From: Vibrio crassostreae
GTDB lineage: Bacteria > Pseudomonadota > Gammaproteobacteria > Enterobacterales > Vibrionaceae
Reading direction: 5' to 3'
Assembly (NCBI RefSeq): GCF_024347415.1
Contig: NZ_AP025476.1
Span: 1,798,001-1,862,000 of the forward strand
Length of the DNA: 64,000 nucleotides
The position numbers were made by a program, and so were the translations under genes. Each line of letters opens with the position of its first letter. Within the stretch, counting starts at the first letter, position 1. Below the pieces are notes generated by a model, which saw only the letters and a program-made list of their open reading frames with translations, made no database searches and was not told the origin of the DNA. Below, piece after piece: positions 1 to 8,556 of this stretch.

Positions 1-454
1 CACCAAGAATCGCTTTATCACGGTGTAGACGAACGTGAATACGAACATCTGGGTTCTCTTTGCTGATAGAAGGACGAGGCAAAGACTTCTTCTCGAAGCA
101 ATCAACAACGGCATCTTTTACTTTCATCGCACCGTATTGGCTGTTACGGATTTCGTTGTTCGTACCATTAAAGTCAACAACGAAACGCTTAGAGCTATGG
201 AATTGATTTACCCAGTTAACCGCAGTGGTTGATAGGTACAAATCCATGTCATCCATACAAGTGAATTCAGAAAGGACACGTACAAATCGAGAAGCCAAAC
301 GGCTCCACAAACAACAACGATAAATTTGCTCATTGGTCGCTTTGAATTTAACACCTGCTTGAACAGGTTTTGCGTTTGTAATCCCTAGTTGGGTTAGTTC
401 TTCAACTAATAAATTCTCAAGGCCGTTTGAGGTAACCGCTAGATATTGATTCAT
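1..454 (-). CDS. rlmL: 23S rRNA m2G2445 methyltransferase RlmL (N-terminal part; rest lies off the left edge)
   Basis: Reading the complement from an ATG at 454-452 gives about 151 residues before the window ends. They begin [20 protein letters not shown] and contain WSRLASR and [14 protein letters not shown], which match the N-terminal ferredoxin-like and THUMP region of RlmL as I know it from E. coli. The full enzyme methylates G2445 of 23S rRNA and is often fused to the RlmK m7G2069 domain; the catalytic parts are outside this window. Its place next to zapC and pyrD is the same as in E. coli (pyrD-zapC-ycbX-rlmL), with ycbX missing here. Truncated only by the window, not by mutation. Confidence 0.9.
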   Translation of the reverse strand, partial: MNQYLAVTSNGLENLLVEELTQLGITNAKPVQAGVKFKATNEQIYRCCLWSRLASRFVRVLSEFTCMDDMDLYLSTTAVNWVNQFHSSKRFVVDFNGTNNEIRNSQYGAMKVKDAVVDCFEKKSLPRPSISKENPDVRIHVRLHRDKAILG

Positions 455-875
455 AGTGTTCTTTTATTGATAAAAATGAGCTCGATTATACCTGAATTTG
501 TAACTAGAGCATCACACTAAACGCGTCTTTTCATTGAATCTTTCGACTAACTGGCTAGCAAATGCACAGTCTTGAAGCGATCGCTTACCCACATCCCCTT
601 AGAACACAAGACCTATCGAACCAACTCCATTTCTGACCATTTGTTAACCAAAACAGCAATGTGAATTTATATTCACCTTTAAATTGGTATATACCAAAAT
701 GGATTTATGGGTGAAATTTAGCTACAAAAGACCAAAAACAGGGAATAAAGATGGACAAATTACACTTCTAGCGATGAAAACAGGCTGAAATTAAGGCGAA
801 AAAATAGTCGTAAGTTCACTATTTAAATGGTTAAGCAGTGATGTATTTATCAGGATGAGGTTTTTTAGGCACAAA
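455..875. other. Intergenic region upstream of rlmL, no gene seen
   Basis: About 420 AT-rich bases without a convincing open frame on either strand. It must hold the rlmL promoter (minus strand). Two palindromes stand out in its middle, at 661-676 and 684-697, and are listed separately. I saw no RNA gene here. Confidence 0.6.
661..697. promoter_or_regulatory. Pair of adjacent palindromes, possible operator
   Basis: GTGAATTTATATTCAC (661-676) has 6-bp arms around TTAT, and TTGGTATATACCAA (684-697) is a perfect 14-bp palindrome. The second resembles operators bound by GntR/FadR-type regulators, whose sites often have TTGGT...ACCAA arms, but the spacing differs from the best known ones. They lie about 210-240 bp upstream of the rlmL start and no regulator gene is nearby. 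Protein binding is inference. Confidence 0.3.
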
Positions 876-899
876 AAAATCGGCTATTGAGCCGATTTT
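876..899 (-). terminator. Intrinsic terminator of zapC
   Basis: Stem AAAATCGGCT / AGCCGATTTT with a 4-base loop. The run of A on the left (873-879) becomes a U run in the minus-strand transcript. It lies 64 bp after the zapC stop codon. Confidence 0.8.
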
Positions 900-962
900 G
901 GGGAAGGTTTGACAGGTTTACGCGTTGCGATGTGTGTGAGAAATGATGGACTGAATAGAAGG

Positions 963-1511
963 CTAACCGACCATCGCAATGTGCGTTTGATGAAGAATAG
1001 CGTTCGCGTCTATCATTCTATCGTGCATGACCTTAATCGAGTCGCCAAAGCGTAACCCTTTTGAAGGTGTAAGCAGAAACTCTTCTAGGTCGACAAATGC
1101 ACATAGGCTCGCGCACTCTCCCACTTCTAATACAATGAAATACCCTAAGCTATGCTCGTTATTCATTTGTACGATATCCCCTTCTTGAGGATATTCATGC
1201 CCAGCGCCCTGTGAGTCGAAGAACCAACTCTTAGGCTGTACAGGCTTATGGAAGCGTTTTGCTGCCACACAATAAAGCGCGAGTTCAGCTTGGCGAGGCT
1301 CAGACAGTTCTAAGCCAGAAATTTGTTCTTTGAAAGTTTGGTATGAAGATGCGTCATCAACGGTGAATTCATTATCTCTAAACGCGCAGTCCACCAGCTT
1401 ATTGCGGACCAGATTCGTTTTGAAAATCATATCCTCTCCGAGGTTTAGCATTAATGAACATTGCTGCTCATCGTAATACCAACTCCATGTATCGCTAGGT
1501 TTAAGCATCAT
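963..1511 (-). CDS. zapC: Cell division protein ZapC
   Basis: 182 residues, close to the 180 of E. coli ZapC. The start MMLKPSDTWSWYYDE aligns with E. coli MRIKPDDNWRWYYDE, and the later KSWFFDS and FGDSIKVMHDR stretches also match. ZapC is a cytoplasmic protein that binds FtsZ and promotes lateral bundling of protofilaments in the Z ring. I kept the first of two adjacent ATG codons (1511) because it gives the same N-terminal length as the E. coli protein; the second (1508) is equally possible, as no strong ribosome binding site decides between them. It sits between pyrD and rlmL on the same strand, as in E. coli. Separate terminators follow pyrD and zapC, so the two are probably separate transcripts. 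Confidence 0.9.
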   Translation of the reverse strand: MMLKPSDTWSWYYDEQQCSLMLNLGEDMIFKTNLVRNKLVDCAFRDNEFTVDDASSYQTFKEQISGLELSEPRQAELALYCVAAKRFHKPVQPKSWFFDSQGAGHEYPQEGDIVQMNNEHSLGYFIVLEVGECASLCAFVDLEEFLLTPSKGLRFGDSIKVMHDRMIDANAILHQTHIAMVG

Positions 1512-1592
1512 TTCGTCTCACACTGTTGAACCATTCCATTAGGTAAAACGCAAAATTACCTTCAATTACAGTAATTTTACTGAGCAATAGGC

Positions 1593-1621
1593 AAAAAAAA
1601 AGAGGAAATGAATTCCTCTTT
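1593..1621 (-). terminator. Intrinsic terminator of pyrD
   Basis: Stem AAAGAGGAA / TTCCTCTTT (1599-1607 and 1613-1621) with a 5-base loop. An A run at 1593-1601 gives the U tract on the minus strand. It lies about 97 bp after the pyrD stop. Confidence 0.8.
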
Positions 1622-1717
1622 CTTATCGCTTTTCTCTACAACTCAGTGAGTTACAGTGTCTCTTTTAGTAAGACGATGCCAGATTGTCGCTTTTCAAGAA
1701 TAAAAGCAATTTTCAGC

Positions 1718-2728
1718 TTATAGATTTTTAACGATGTCGCCAACTAGGCCTGGACCTTTGTAGATGAAACCAGAGTAAACTTGTACAAGCTTCGCGCCTG
1801 CCATCATTTTCTCTTTTGCAGCAACATACGAGTCAACACCACCTACTCCAATGATCGGCAGTTTGTCACCAAGCTCTTCGTGAAGTTTGCGAACTACTTC
1901 AGTGCTGCGAGATTGAACTGGACGTCCACTTAGGCCACCCGCTTCATCGCAATGTTTCATACCTTCAACGATTGAACGATCCAATGTTGTATTTGTTGCG
2001 ATCACACCATCGATCTTATTTTTGATCAATGATTCACAAATTTGGCGAATTTCGTCGTCGCTTAGATCCGGAGCAATCTTAAGAGCAAGAGGAACATATT
2101 TACCATGCTTCTCTTCCAGTTCAGATTGTTTGGTTTTAAGTTCAGACAACAGATCGTCTAGAGCTTCGCCGTATTGTAGAGAACGAAGTCCTGGAGTATT
2201 TGGTGATGAGATGTTCACAGCAATGTAACCAGCGTATTGATATACCTTCTCCATACAGATCAAGTAATCTTCAGCGCCCTTTTCAATTGGTGTGTCTTTG
2301 TTCTTACCGATGTTAATACCTAAGATGCCATCGTAGTTCGACTTCTTAACATTCTCAACAAGGTTGTCGACGCCTAGGTTGTTAAAGCCCATGCGGTTGA
2401 TGATACCTTCAGCTTCAACAAGACGGAATAAACGAGGTTTGTCGTTACCCGCTTGTGGACGTGGAGTCACTGTTCCTACTTCTACGAAACCAAAACCCAT
2501 AGCGCCAAATGCATCAATACATTCGCCGTTTTTATCTAGGCCTGCCGCGAGGCCAACTGGGTTTTTAAAAGTAAGACCCATGCACTCTACAGGTCGATGA
2601 GGTAATTGTTGGCGATACAAAAGATCAATTGGTGTGCCTGTAAAGCGTTTGAAATTTTGAATTGCAAGATCATGTGCCTTTTCGGCATCAAGTTGGAAAA
2701 AGCCAGTTCTGGCTAGACGGTAAAGCAT
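1718..2728 (-). CDS. pyrD: Dihydroorotate dehydrogenase (quinone), class 2
   Basis: 336 residues, the usual size for the membrane-associated class 2 enzyme. It oxidises dihydroorotate to orotate in pyrimidine synthesis and passes electrons to the quinone pool through FMN. Visible signatures are the N-terminal amphipathic helix [11 protein letters not shown], the FMN-binding [13 protein letters not shown], and [11 protein letters not shown] near residue 172-182. The serine in that last motif is the class 2 catalytic base, where class 1 enzymes have cysteine. The C-terminal GVGGVDS and [12 protein letters not shown] phosphate-binding segments are intact. GGAGG at 2737-2733 is the ribosome binding site, only 4 bases from the ATG. 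Upstream are a terminator-like hairpin and a PurR-type box, both listed separately, which suggest control by nucleotide pools. Confidence 0.96.
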   Translation of the reverse strand: MLYRLARTGFFQLDAEKAHDLAIQNFKRFTGTPIDLLYRQQLPHRPVECMGLTFKNPVGLAAGLDKNGECIDAFGAMGFGFVEVGTVTPRPQAGNDKPRLFRLVEAEGIINRMGFNNLGVDNLVENVKKSNYDGILGINIGKNKDTPIEKGAEDYLICMEKVYQYAGYIAVNISSPNTPGLRSLQYGEALDDLLSELKTKQSELEEKHGKYVPLALKIAPDLSDDEIRQICESLIKNKIDGVIATNTTLDRSIVEGMKHCDEAGGLSGRPVQSRSTEVVRKLHEELGDKLPIIGVGGVDSYVAAKEKMMAGAKLVQVYSGFIYKGPGLVGDIVKNL

Positions 2729-2742
2729 TGTGCCTCCGATAG

Positions 2743-2766
2743 AAAAAAGCCCCGTGTAAACGGGGC
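2743..2766 (-). promoter_or_regulatory. Leader hairpin with U tract in front of pyrD
   Basis: On the minus strand GCCCCGT - TTAC - ACGGGGC (2766-2749) forms a 7-bp GC-rich stem followed directly by six T (2748-2743) and then by the pyrD ribosome binding site. A possible promoter lies just upstream: TTGAAT (2798-2793), 17 bases, AATAAT (2775-2770). That would place the RNA start in the C run that forms the first arm of the hairpin. E. coli pyrC and pyrD are known to use CTP-dependent start-site choice to make or avoid a leader hairpin, and this arrangement looks like a variant. Function is inference. Confidence 0.5.
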
Positions 2767-2857
2767 GATATTATTTACTTATTTACCCAACTATTCAATC
2801 TATTACTGTCTGTAAGGGTAAGATAATCGAGTTTGCTAACGAATGAGGTTCATTATT

Positions 2858-2873
2858 AAGCAAACGTTACCGT
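2858..2873. promoter_or_regulatory. PurR-type operator upstream of pyrD
   Basis: AAGCAAACGTTACCGT matches the E. coli PurR consensus ANGCAAACGTTTNCNT at every defined position except one (A for T at position 12). It lies about 130 bp upstream of the pyrD start. E. coli pyrD is a known PurR target, which supports the call. It is about 85-95 bp upstream of my proposed promoter, so either the true promoter is elsewhere or repression works from a distance. Confidence 0.5.
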
Positions 2874-2987
2874 TTCAAGCTCTGATTATCTATAGGGAAT
2901 GCTCCTTATACCTCTTCAGCCACCAGCTCACTAATACAGTGAGACTTGTACGAATAGTTAATTTATCGAAAACTGTTTAGCCAAACG

Positions 2988-3012
2988 AAAAAGGCAGACC
3001 TAATGGCCTGCC
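2988..3012 (-). terminator. Intrinsic terminator of gdhB
   Basis: In the minus-strand RNA, GGCAGGCC pairs with GGTCTGCC (one G-U pair) around a 4-base loop and is followed by five U. It starts about 28 bp after the gdhB stop. Confidence 0.75.
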
Positions 3013-3040
3013 CTTACAGTTTTTCGTTTCTATCTAGCTA

Positions 3041-6000
3041 TTAGTCTTTCGACATACAGTTTAAATTCAGTAGCATCAATTCACGCAACGCCACTGAGAA
3101 CTTAGCAAACTCATGAACAGAGCCCACTTTGAATTCGTTCAAGATGCTCTCCCAACGATGCAGAGAAACAGAGTTACTTTCCATCCAGTCATCAAGCGCT
3201 TTAATCACATCGATGTCTGAAGCACAGCCACAGTTAAGTACTTGGCCAGTTAGCTGACGTTGTTGCCAATCCAGATCTTCTCTGAATGCAGCACGTGCCA
3301 GCGCTTGCCAGTTGTTGTCTACAGCTTGGCCATTGATTTGCTTCAAGAACCAATGCAGTGACAAACGGTCGCCAAGGTTGAAGTAAAGCTTAGACGCTTG
3401 TTGTACTGTTTTACCTGTTTCACGAGCTACTGTGGATATATCCAGTGCTGAGTACAGGCTAGACAAACGAGCCACTGAATTAGCTAGCTCAGCGTTTACA
3501 CCTTGGTCAATCCATAGTTGAGCCATTGCTTGATGCTCTTCTACTTCTGATGCGACTAGGTTTTCGTCCAGTTTTTCAGTAATCGCAGCCACATCACCTT
3601 GGTAAAGCTCAATCAATGCGTTCACTGACTGTTTACCCGTACGGTTTCTTAGCAACCAGCGTGCTAGGCGACGAAGCGTACGACGCACATGGTAAAGCAA
3701 TTCGTATTGAGCTTCAGAACTTGAGATGTTGTCCAGTTCACGGATGCTCTTTAGTACCTTACCTAGACCGTAGATTTCACGTGATGCCGCGTAAGCATTC
3801 GCAATATCAACAATGTTCGCGCCCGTCTCTTCTTGCAAACGAGTCACAAAGTTACAGCCCATCTCGTTAACCATTTGGTTAGCAAGCGCAGTTGCAATGA
3901 TCTCGGCACGTAGTGGATGGTTATCCATGTGCTGGGAGTAGTTACGGCGTAACTCTGTTGGGAAGTATTGCATCAGTTGTTGAGCATGGAACTCATCATT
4001 CGCAATATCATCACTTACAAGATCTTCTTTTAGAACCATTTTACCGTAAGCGATCAATACTGATAGCTCAGGTCTTGTTAATGCTTGGCCTTGCTTCTCA
4101 CGCTCTAGCAGCGTTTCGTCATCTGGGATGTATTCCAAACCACGGTCTAAATATCCTGCTTTTTCCATTGTGTGGATGAAGCGGATTTGCTCTTTCACTA
4201 AGCCAACACCTTGATGCTCAGTCACAGAGATGGACTCAGCTTGGCAGTACGCATCATCTAGTACGATTTCACCAACTTCATCTTCCATTGACTCAAGCAC
4301 TTGGTTACGTTGCTTAACGGTTAGATCACCATTAGACACTAAGCCATTCAAGAAGATCTTAATGTTAACTTCGTTATCCGAGCAATCTACACCACCAACG
4401 TTATCAACAAAGTCAGTATTCACTCGACCGCCCGTTAGAGCGTATTCAATACGACCCAATTGAGTCATACCCAAGTTACCGCCTTCACCAACCACCTTAG
4501 CTTTTAGGTCACGGCCGTCAATACGTAGCACGTCATTTGCACGGTCACCCACATCAGTATGAGTCTCGCTAGAAGACTTAACGTAAGTACCAATACCGCC
4601 ATTCCAAAGTAGATCAACCTGCATAGACAAGATCGCTTTGATCAAGTCGTTTGGTGCCATAGAAGCTTTCTTGGTACCCAGCATTTTCTGAATTTCAGGT
4701 GTTAGGGAAATAGACTTCGCTCGACGAGAGAAGATGCCACCACCTTGAGAAATCAGGTCTTTATTGTAATCTTCCCAGCTTGAACGAGGCAGATTAAACA
4801 GACGGTCACGCTCTACCCAGCTTGATGCCGACTCTGGATTCGGGTCAATGAAGATATGCATGTGGTTAAACGCAGCTTGTAAGCGAATATGCTTAGATAG
4901 CAGCATACCGTTACCAAATACGTCGCCCGCCATATCACCTACACCAATTGCAGTGAAGTCTGTGCTTTGACAGTTGATGCCCATTTCACGGAAGTGACGT
5001 TTAACAGATTCCCAACCACCTTTCGCCGTGATACCCATAGCTTTATGGTCGTAACCGTTAGAACCACCAGAGGCAAACGCGTCACCTAACCAGAAGTTGT
5101 ACTCTTCAGCTACCGAGTTCGCTAGATCTGAGAATGTCGCGGTACCTTTATCGGCAGCTACAACCAAGTACGGGTCATCTTCATCGTGACGAACAACACT
5201 CTTAGGTGGGATAACCTCACCTTCAATGATGTTGTCTGATACGTCTAGTAAGGCACGGATGAAGCGCTTGTAACAACGTTGACCTTCAGCAAAGATCTCA
5301 TCTCGGCCAGACATAGTGTGTTGACGCTTACAAACAAAACCACCTTTAGCACCAACCGGAACGATAACCGTGTTCTTAACTTGTTGCGCTTTAACTAGAC
5401 CTAGAATCTCAGTACGGAAGTCCTCTTGACGGTCTGACCAACGTAAACCACCACGTGCTACTTTACCGCCACGTAGATGAACACCCTCAATATCTGGTGC
5501 GTAAACGAAGATTTCAAACGCAGGAACCGGCGCAGGGATATCTGGAATCTCGCTTGGTCTCATTTTCAGAGCCAACCAAGGTTTAGACTGCTTGTTCTCA
5601 TCTACTTGGTAGTAGTTAGTACGAAGCGTTGCAGTGATCATTTCCATGTAGCGACGAATGATACGATCATCATCCAAGCTCTCTACATGATCCAACTGTT
5701 CAGTGATCTTCTTAATAAGATCTTGTTGGCCTTTCACGCTGCCCTTCAGTTTAGGATCGAAACGCTTGCCGAATAAGCTCACTAGCCCTTTTGCTAACTC
5801 TGGGTAATGAGACAATGTGTCTTCAATGTATTGTTGGCTGAATGGGAAACCCACTTGACGCATGTAACGAGCATAAGCACGTAAAATTGAGATTTCACGG
5901 CCAGAAAGACCAGCGCCAAGTACCAAACGGTTGAAACCATCGCTGTCTAACTCACCCGCCCAAATTGCTGCGAACGCTTGTTGGAAAAGATCGCGCGCTT

Positions 6001-7882
6001 CGCGAAGATCGATAGTCTTATCGCTCTTGTGCAACATCGAGAAATCAAGGATCCAATATGTCACACCATTAGTTTTACGCACTTCATAAGGTGATTCACC
6101 AATAACGCGTAGGCCAAAGTTTTCAAGCATTGGCATAACATCAGAAAGGTGAATTGGCTCATCGCTGTGGTAGAACAACTTCAAACGAACTGCTTTTGAA
6201 TCTGCCGCCTCTTCTTGAGGACGGTAGAAAAGCATACCCAATTTGTTGTCTTCACTTAGTGCTTCTAAACGTTCAATATCCGCAACTGCAGAACCTGGCA
6301 TCATGTCTTCTTTGTACGAACGTGGGAATGCACGCATGTACTCTTTCGACAATGGAAGACCTTTGCTCTCACCGAAGTTTGCAATGATTGATTCAGACAG
6401 GCGGTCATCCCACGTAGACGATACTTCCATTAAATTTTGCTCAATTGTTTTCACGTCCACATCCATGTTGTTGTTATCAACACGAACAATATAGTGCGTT
6501 CTCGCCAGTGGGCTTTCAGAGAAGTAAGTTGTGAATTCAACCTCTTCTTCACAACCAAAGTACTGCTTCAAGATGCGTTGTGTTTGGCGACGAAGCTCAG
6601 TGTTGTAACGATCTTTTGTTACGTAAACCATGCAGCTAAAGAAACGGCCAAACGGGTCTTTGCGAACGAACAGACGCAGAAGATCGCGATCTTGCATTTG
6701 TACTACGCCAGTACCCACTTCAAGTAACTCTTCTTCTCGAGCTTGAAGCAGTTCATCACGTGGGTAGTTTTCAAGAATGTTGTGCAGTGCTTTGTAAGAG
6801 TATGAACCCTCACGGTAACCACTCGCGTCTAAGATTCGGTCTACTTTCTCACGAACAAGAGGAATCGTTTCAACGGTTTGGTTATAAACAGCAGACGTGT
6901 AAAGACCAGTAAAGCGGTGCTCACCAATGACCTTACCGTTCTTATCGAACTTCTTAATACCGATGTAATCGTTGTAAGCTGGGCGGTGAATGCGTGAAGC
7001 CGTGTTGCCCTTGGTTACAATAAGTACATAAGGCTTTTTCGCTTCAAGGCGTGCCGAATCAGAAAACTCAGACAACTTAACGTTGCGTACACGATCTGAA
7101 TTCGCAAACAAACCAAGACCTTGCTCCTTGGTCGGTTGCAGTTCAGTGTCGCCGTTAACTGAAACTAGGTCATATTCCTTATAACCCATGAATGTAAAGT
7201 TGTGTTCACCTAACCAACGAAGAAACGCCAACGTTTCATCAAAACGTTGGCCATCTACAGGAATGCTCTCTTTCTGCTTTTCTACTTGATTGGTTACTTC
7301 TTCAAGTCTTTCAACCATCTTCAACCAATCGTTCACAACTAAGCTAGTATCGGTAAAGATATCCAGTAGCTCCGTTTTAAGAGCTGTCATTTCAGCTTTA
7401 CTGCTAAGACGGTCTACTTCGATATGGAAAAGCGATTGGAATGCACCTTCGTTATTGCTAACACCGACAACACTGCCCTTATCTGAGCGAGAGATTTGTG
7501 TTGGGTTATGAAGCATAAGGTGAGAAGAAAGGTCTAGGCGAGTAAGTGCCATTTTTACAGAATCAACAAGGAACGGACTGTCTGGAACGACTATCTCAAC
7601 GATAGTATGAGTAGACTGCCAACCTTGACGACTTACCGTCGGGTTGAAAACGCGTACAGAGATTTCGTCGGCTTTCTTTTCATTGATGTGATGCCATAAG
7701 CTAACTACAGCACCATATAAATCGGATTCGTTTCTCTGAGTTAGATCGTCGTGAGAAACGTTACTAAACAAGTGTTGAGCAAGTTGAGTTACGAGAGGTC
7801 GATGAGCAAGGTCAAGTTTGTCTTGAATCAGCTTGTAAACTTTTTCAAGTAAAACTGGAACCACAGTTTCACGTGCGGTCAT
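3041..7882 (-). CDS. gdhB: NAD-specific glutamate dehydrogenase, large (about 180 kDa) class
   Basis: 1613 residues, the length typical of the large bacterial NAD-GDH class (L_180), which converts glutamate to 2-oxoglutarate and ammonium for catabolism. The long N-terminal half carries the ACT-like regulatory region; an example is the IVVPDSPFLVDSVKMAL stretch near residue 84-100. The catalytic core in the middle is marked by GGLRWSDRQEDFRTEILGL and VPVGAKGGFVCKR, which holds the substrate lysine, followed by GVGDMAGDVFGNGML and GEGGNLGMTQLGR. I place the start at the ATG at 7882, preceded by GGAG at 7-base spacing; the frame extends five codons further to a TTG, but that region contains the ribosome binding site itself. 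Neighbours gdhB, DUF2835 gene and pepN occur together in other vibrios, to my knowledge. It has its own terminator. Confidence 0.95.
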   Translation of the reverse strand: MTARETVVPVLLEKVYKLIQDKLDLAHRPLVTQLAQHLFSNVSHDDLTQRNESDLYGAVVSLWHHINEKKADEISVRVFNPTVSRQGWQSTHTIVEIVVPDSPFLVDSVKMALTRLDLSSHLMLHNPTQISRSDKGSVVGVSNNEGAFQSLFHIEVDRLSSKAEMTALKTELLDIFTDTSLVVNDWLKMVERLEEVTNQVEKQKESIPVDGQRFDETLAFLRWLGEHNFTFMGYKEYDLVSVNGDTELQPTKEQGLGLFANSDRVRNVKLSEFSDSARLEAKKPYVLIVTKGNTASRIHRPAYNDYIGIKKFDKNGKVIGEHRFTGLYTSAVYNQTVETIPLVREKVDRILDASGYREGSYSYKALHNILENYPRDELLQAREEELLEVGTGVVQMQDRDLLRLFVRKDPFGRFFSCMVYVTKDRYNTELRRQTQRILKQYFGCEEEVEFTTYFSESPLARTHYIVRVDNNNMDVDVKTIEQNLMEVSSTWDDRLSESIIANFGESKGLPLSKEYMRAFPRSYKEDMMPGSAVADIERLEALSEDNKLGMLFYRPQEEAADSKAVRLKLFYHSDEPIHLSDVMPMLENFGLRVIGESPYEVRKTNGVTYWILDFSMLHKSDKTIDLREARDLFQQAFAAIWAGELDSDGFNRLVLGAGLSGREISILRAYARYMRQVGFPFSQQYIEDTLSHYPELAKGLVSLFGKRFDPKLKGSVKGQQDLIKKITEQLDHVESLDDDRIIRRYMEMITATLRTNYYQVDENKQSKPWLALKMRPSEIPDIPAPVPAFEIFVYAPDIEGVHLRGGKVARGGLRWSDRQEDFRTEILGLVKAQQVKNTVIVPVGAKGGFVCKRQHTMSGRDEIFAEGQRCYKRFIRALLDVSDNIIEGEVIPPKSVVRHDEDDPYLVVAADKGTATFSDLANSVAEEYNFWLGDAFASGGSNGYDHKAMGITAKGGWESVKRHFREMGINCQSTDFTAIGVGDMAGDVFGNGMLLSKHIRLQAAFNHMHIFIDPNPESASSWVERDRLFNLPRSSWEDYNKDLISQGGGIFSRRAKSISLTPEIQKMLGTKKASMAPNDLIKAILSMQVDLLWNGGIGTYVKSSSETHTDVGDRANDVLRIDGRDLKAKVVGEGGNLGMTQLGRIEYALTGGRVNTDFVDNVGGVDCSDNEVNIKIFLNGLVSNGDLTVKQRNQVLESMEDEVGEIVLDDAYCQAESISVTEHQGVGLVKEQIRFIHTMEKAGYLDRGLEYIPDDETLLEREKQGQALTRPELSVLIAYGKMVLKEDLVSDDIANDEFHAQQLMQYFPTELRRNYSQHMDNHPLRAEIIATALANQMVNEMGCNFVTRLQEETGANIVDIANAYAASREIYGLGKVLKSIRELDNISSSEAQYELLYHVRRTLRRLARWLLRNRTGKQSVNALIELYQGDVAAITEKLDENLVASEVEEHQAMAQLWIDQGVNAELANSVARLSSLYSALDISTVARETGKTVQQASKLYFNLGDRLSLHWFLKQINGQAVDNNWQALARAAFREDLDWQQRQLTGQVLNCGCASDIDVIKALDDWMESNSVSLHRWESILNEFKVGSVHEFAKFSVALRELMLLNLNCMSKD

Positions 7883-8110
7883 AGTCACACTCCACAATTA
7901 GAATTATATTTTATTATTAGGGGGATCACTTAAGCTAGTGTTTGAAACGTGCCGCTGAGCGCTTTTCTACTAACGAGTTAAGCAAAGGTAATGCATTCAT
8001 TTATTGTAAAAGCATTATTGAAAAATAGTTAATTGTTTTGGAGGTGGTAAGAGGTGAAATGTTTGATTATGTGATTAAGATTCCTTTTAACTCACTAGGC
8101 ACGCCAAGGT

Positions 8111-8329
8111 TTACAGAGCTTCCAACTTAATAAACTTATTTTTTTGGTCAGTTGTCAGCCTAAACTGCCCTCTAACCCCTATTTGTGTAAGAAATGGTCT
8201 GAATCGAGTTGCAGGTAACTGTAAACGTAAACCTGTTGTTGTTATCACTTGAACTTTACTTGCCGCACCAGAATAGCTGGCTAAAAACTGCTGATATGAG
8301 ATGTTAAGTTGGAAAATATAGCGATTCAT
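8111..8329 (-). CDS. DUF2835 family protein, probably LexA-controlled
   Basis: 72 residues starting MNRYIFQLNISYQQFLASYSG. I recognise the pattern of the DUF2835 family (aromatic-rich start, YSGAASKVQV, RLQLPATRFRPF, GVRGQFRL). The family is small and soluble and has no known function. The frame is open 14 codons further upstream, but the ATG at 8329 is preceded by AGG at 7-base spacing and fits the family length. A perfect CTGT-N8-ACAG box lies 8 bases upstream of the start, overlapping the likely -10 region (TATATT). This suggests repression by LexA and induction by DNA damage; that is inference. The gene lies between pepN and gdhB, and pepN has its own terminator, so it is probably transcribed alone. 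Confidence 0.75.
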   Translation of the reverse strand: MNRYIFQLNISYQQFLASYSGAASKVQVITTTGLRLQLPATRFRPFLTQIGVRGQFRLTTDQKNKFIKLEAL

Positions 8330-8336
8330 ACGATAC

Positions 8337-8352
8337 CTGTATAAATATACAG
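8337..8352. promoter_or_regulatory. LexA (SOS) box
   Basis: CTGTATAAATATACAG has the exact CTGT-N8-ACAG form of the gammaproteobacterial LexA operator with an AT-only centre. It sits between the DUF2835 gene start (8329) and the upstream pepN terminator. The only gene it can directly control is the DUF2835 gene on the minus strand. Confidence 0.65.
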
Positions 8353-8398
8353 TGCCAGTATTTTTTGGCACTTGACGATGTCTGACTGTGAAACCTAG

Positions 8399-8431
8399 CT
8401 TGAAACTGAACTTGAAACTGAACTTGAAACT
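8399..8431. repeat. Short tandem repeat, 12-bp unit, 2.8 copies
   Basis: CTTGAAACTGAA is repeated directly at 8399-8410 and 8411-8422, with a partial third copy to 8431. It lies in the non-coding stretch between the pepN terminator and the DUF2835 promoter. No function is apparent; slippage could change its length. Confidence 0.7.
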
Positions 8432-8466
8432 GCTCTAGCTTATCGAAAATTCGATGAACCAGAAAC

Positions 8467-8499
8467 AAAAAATCAGTGGCAGATATTCTCTACCACTGA
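8467..8499 (-). terminator. Intrinsic terminator of pepN
   Basis: Stem TCAGTGGCAGA / TCTACCACTGA (8473-8483 and 8489-8499; one mismatch that is a G-U pair in RNA) with a 5-base loop. The A run at 8467-8472 gives the U tract on the minus strand, about 60 bp after the pepN stop. Confidence 0.75.
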
Positions 8500-8556
8500 C
8501 GACTTTTCTTGATAAGTAAACAGATTTAAGTAAACCGTTACTTGAGAACGTTTAAC

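Noticed and set aside
35..232. Plus-strand frame of 65 codons
   Set aside because: It is antisense to rlmL, whose minus-strand protein is clearly conserved.
5477..5776. Plus-strand frame of 99 codons inside gdhB
   Set aside because: It is antisense to the conserved glutamate dehydrogenase core.
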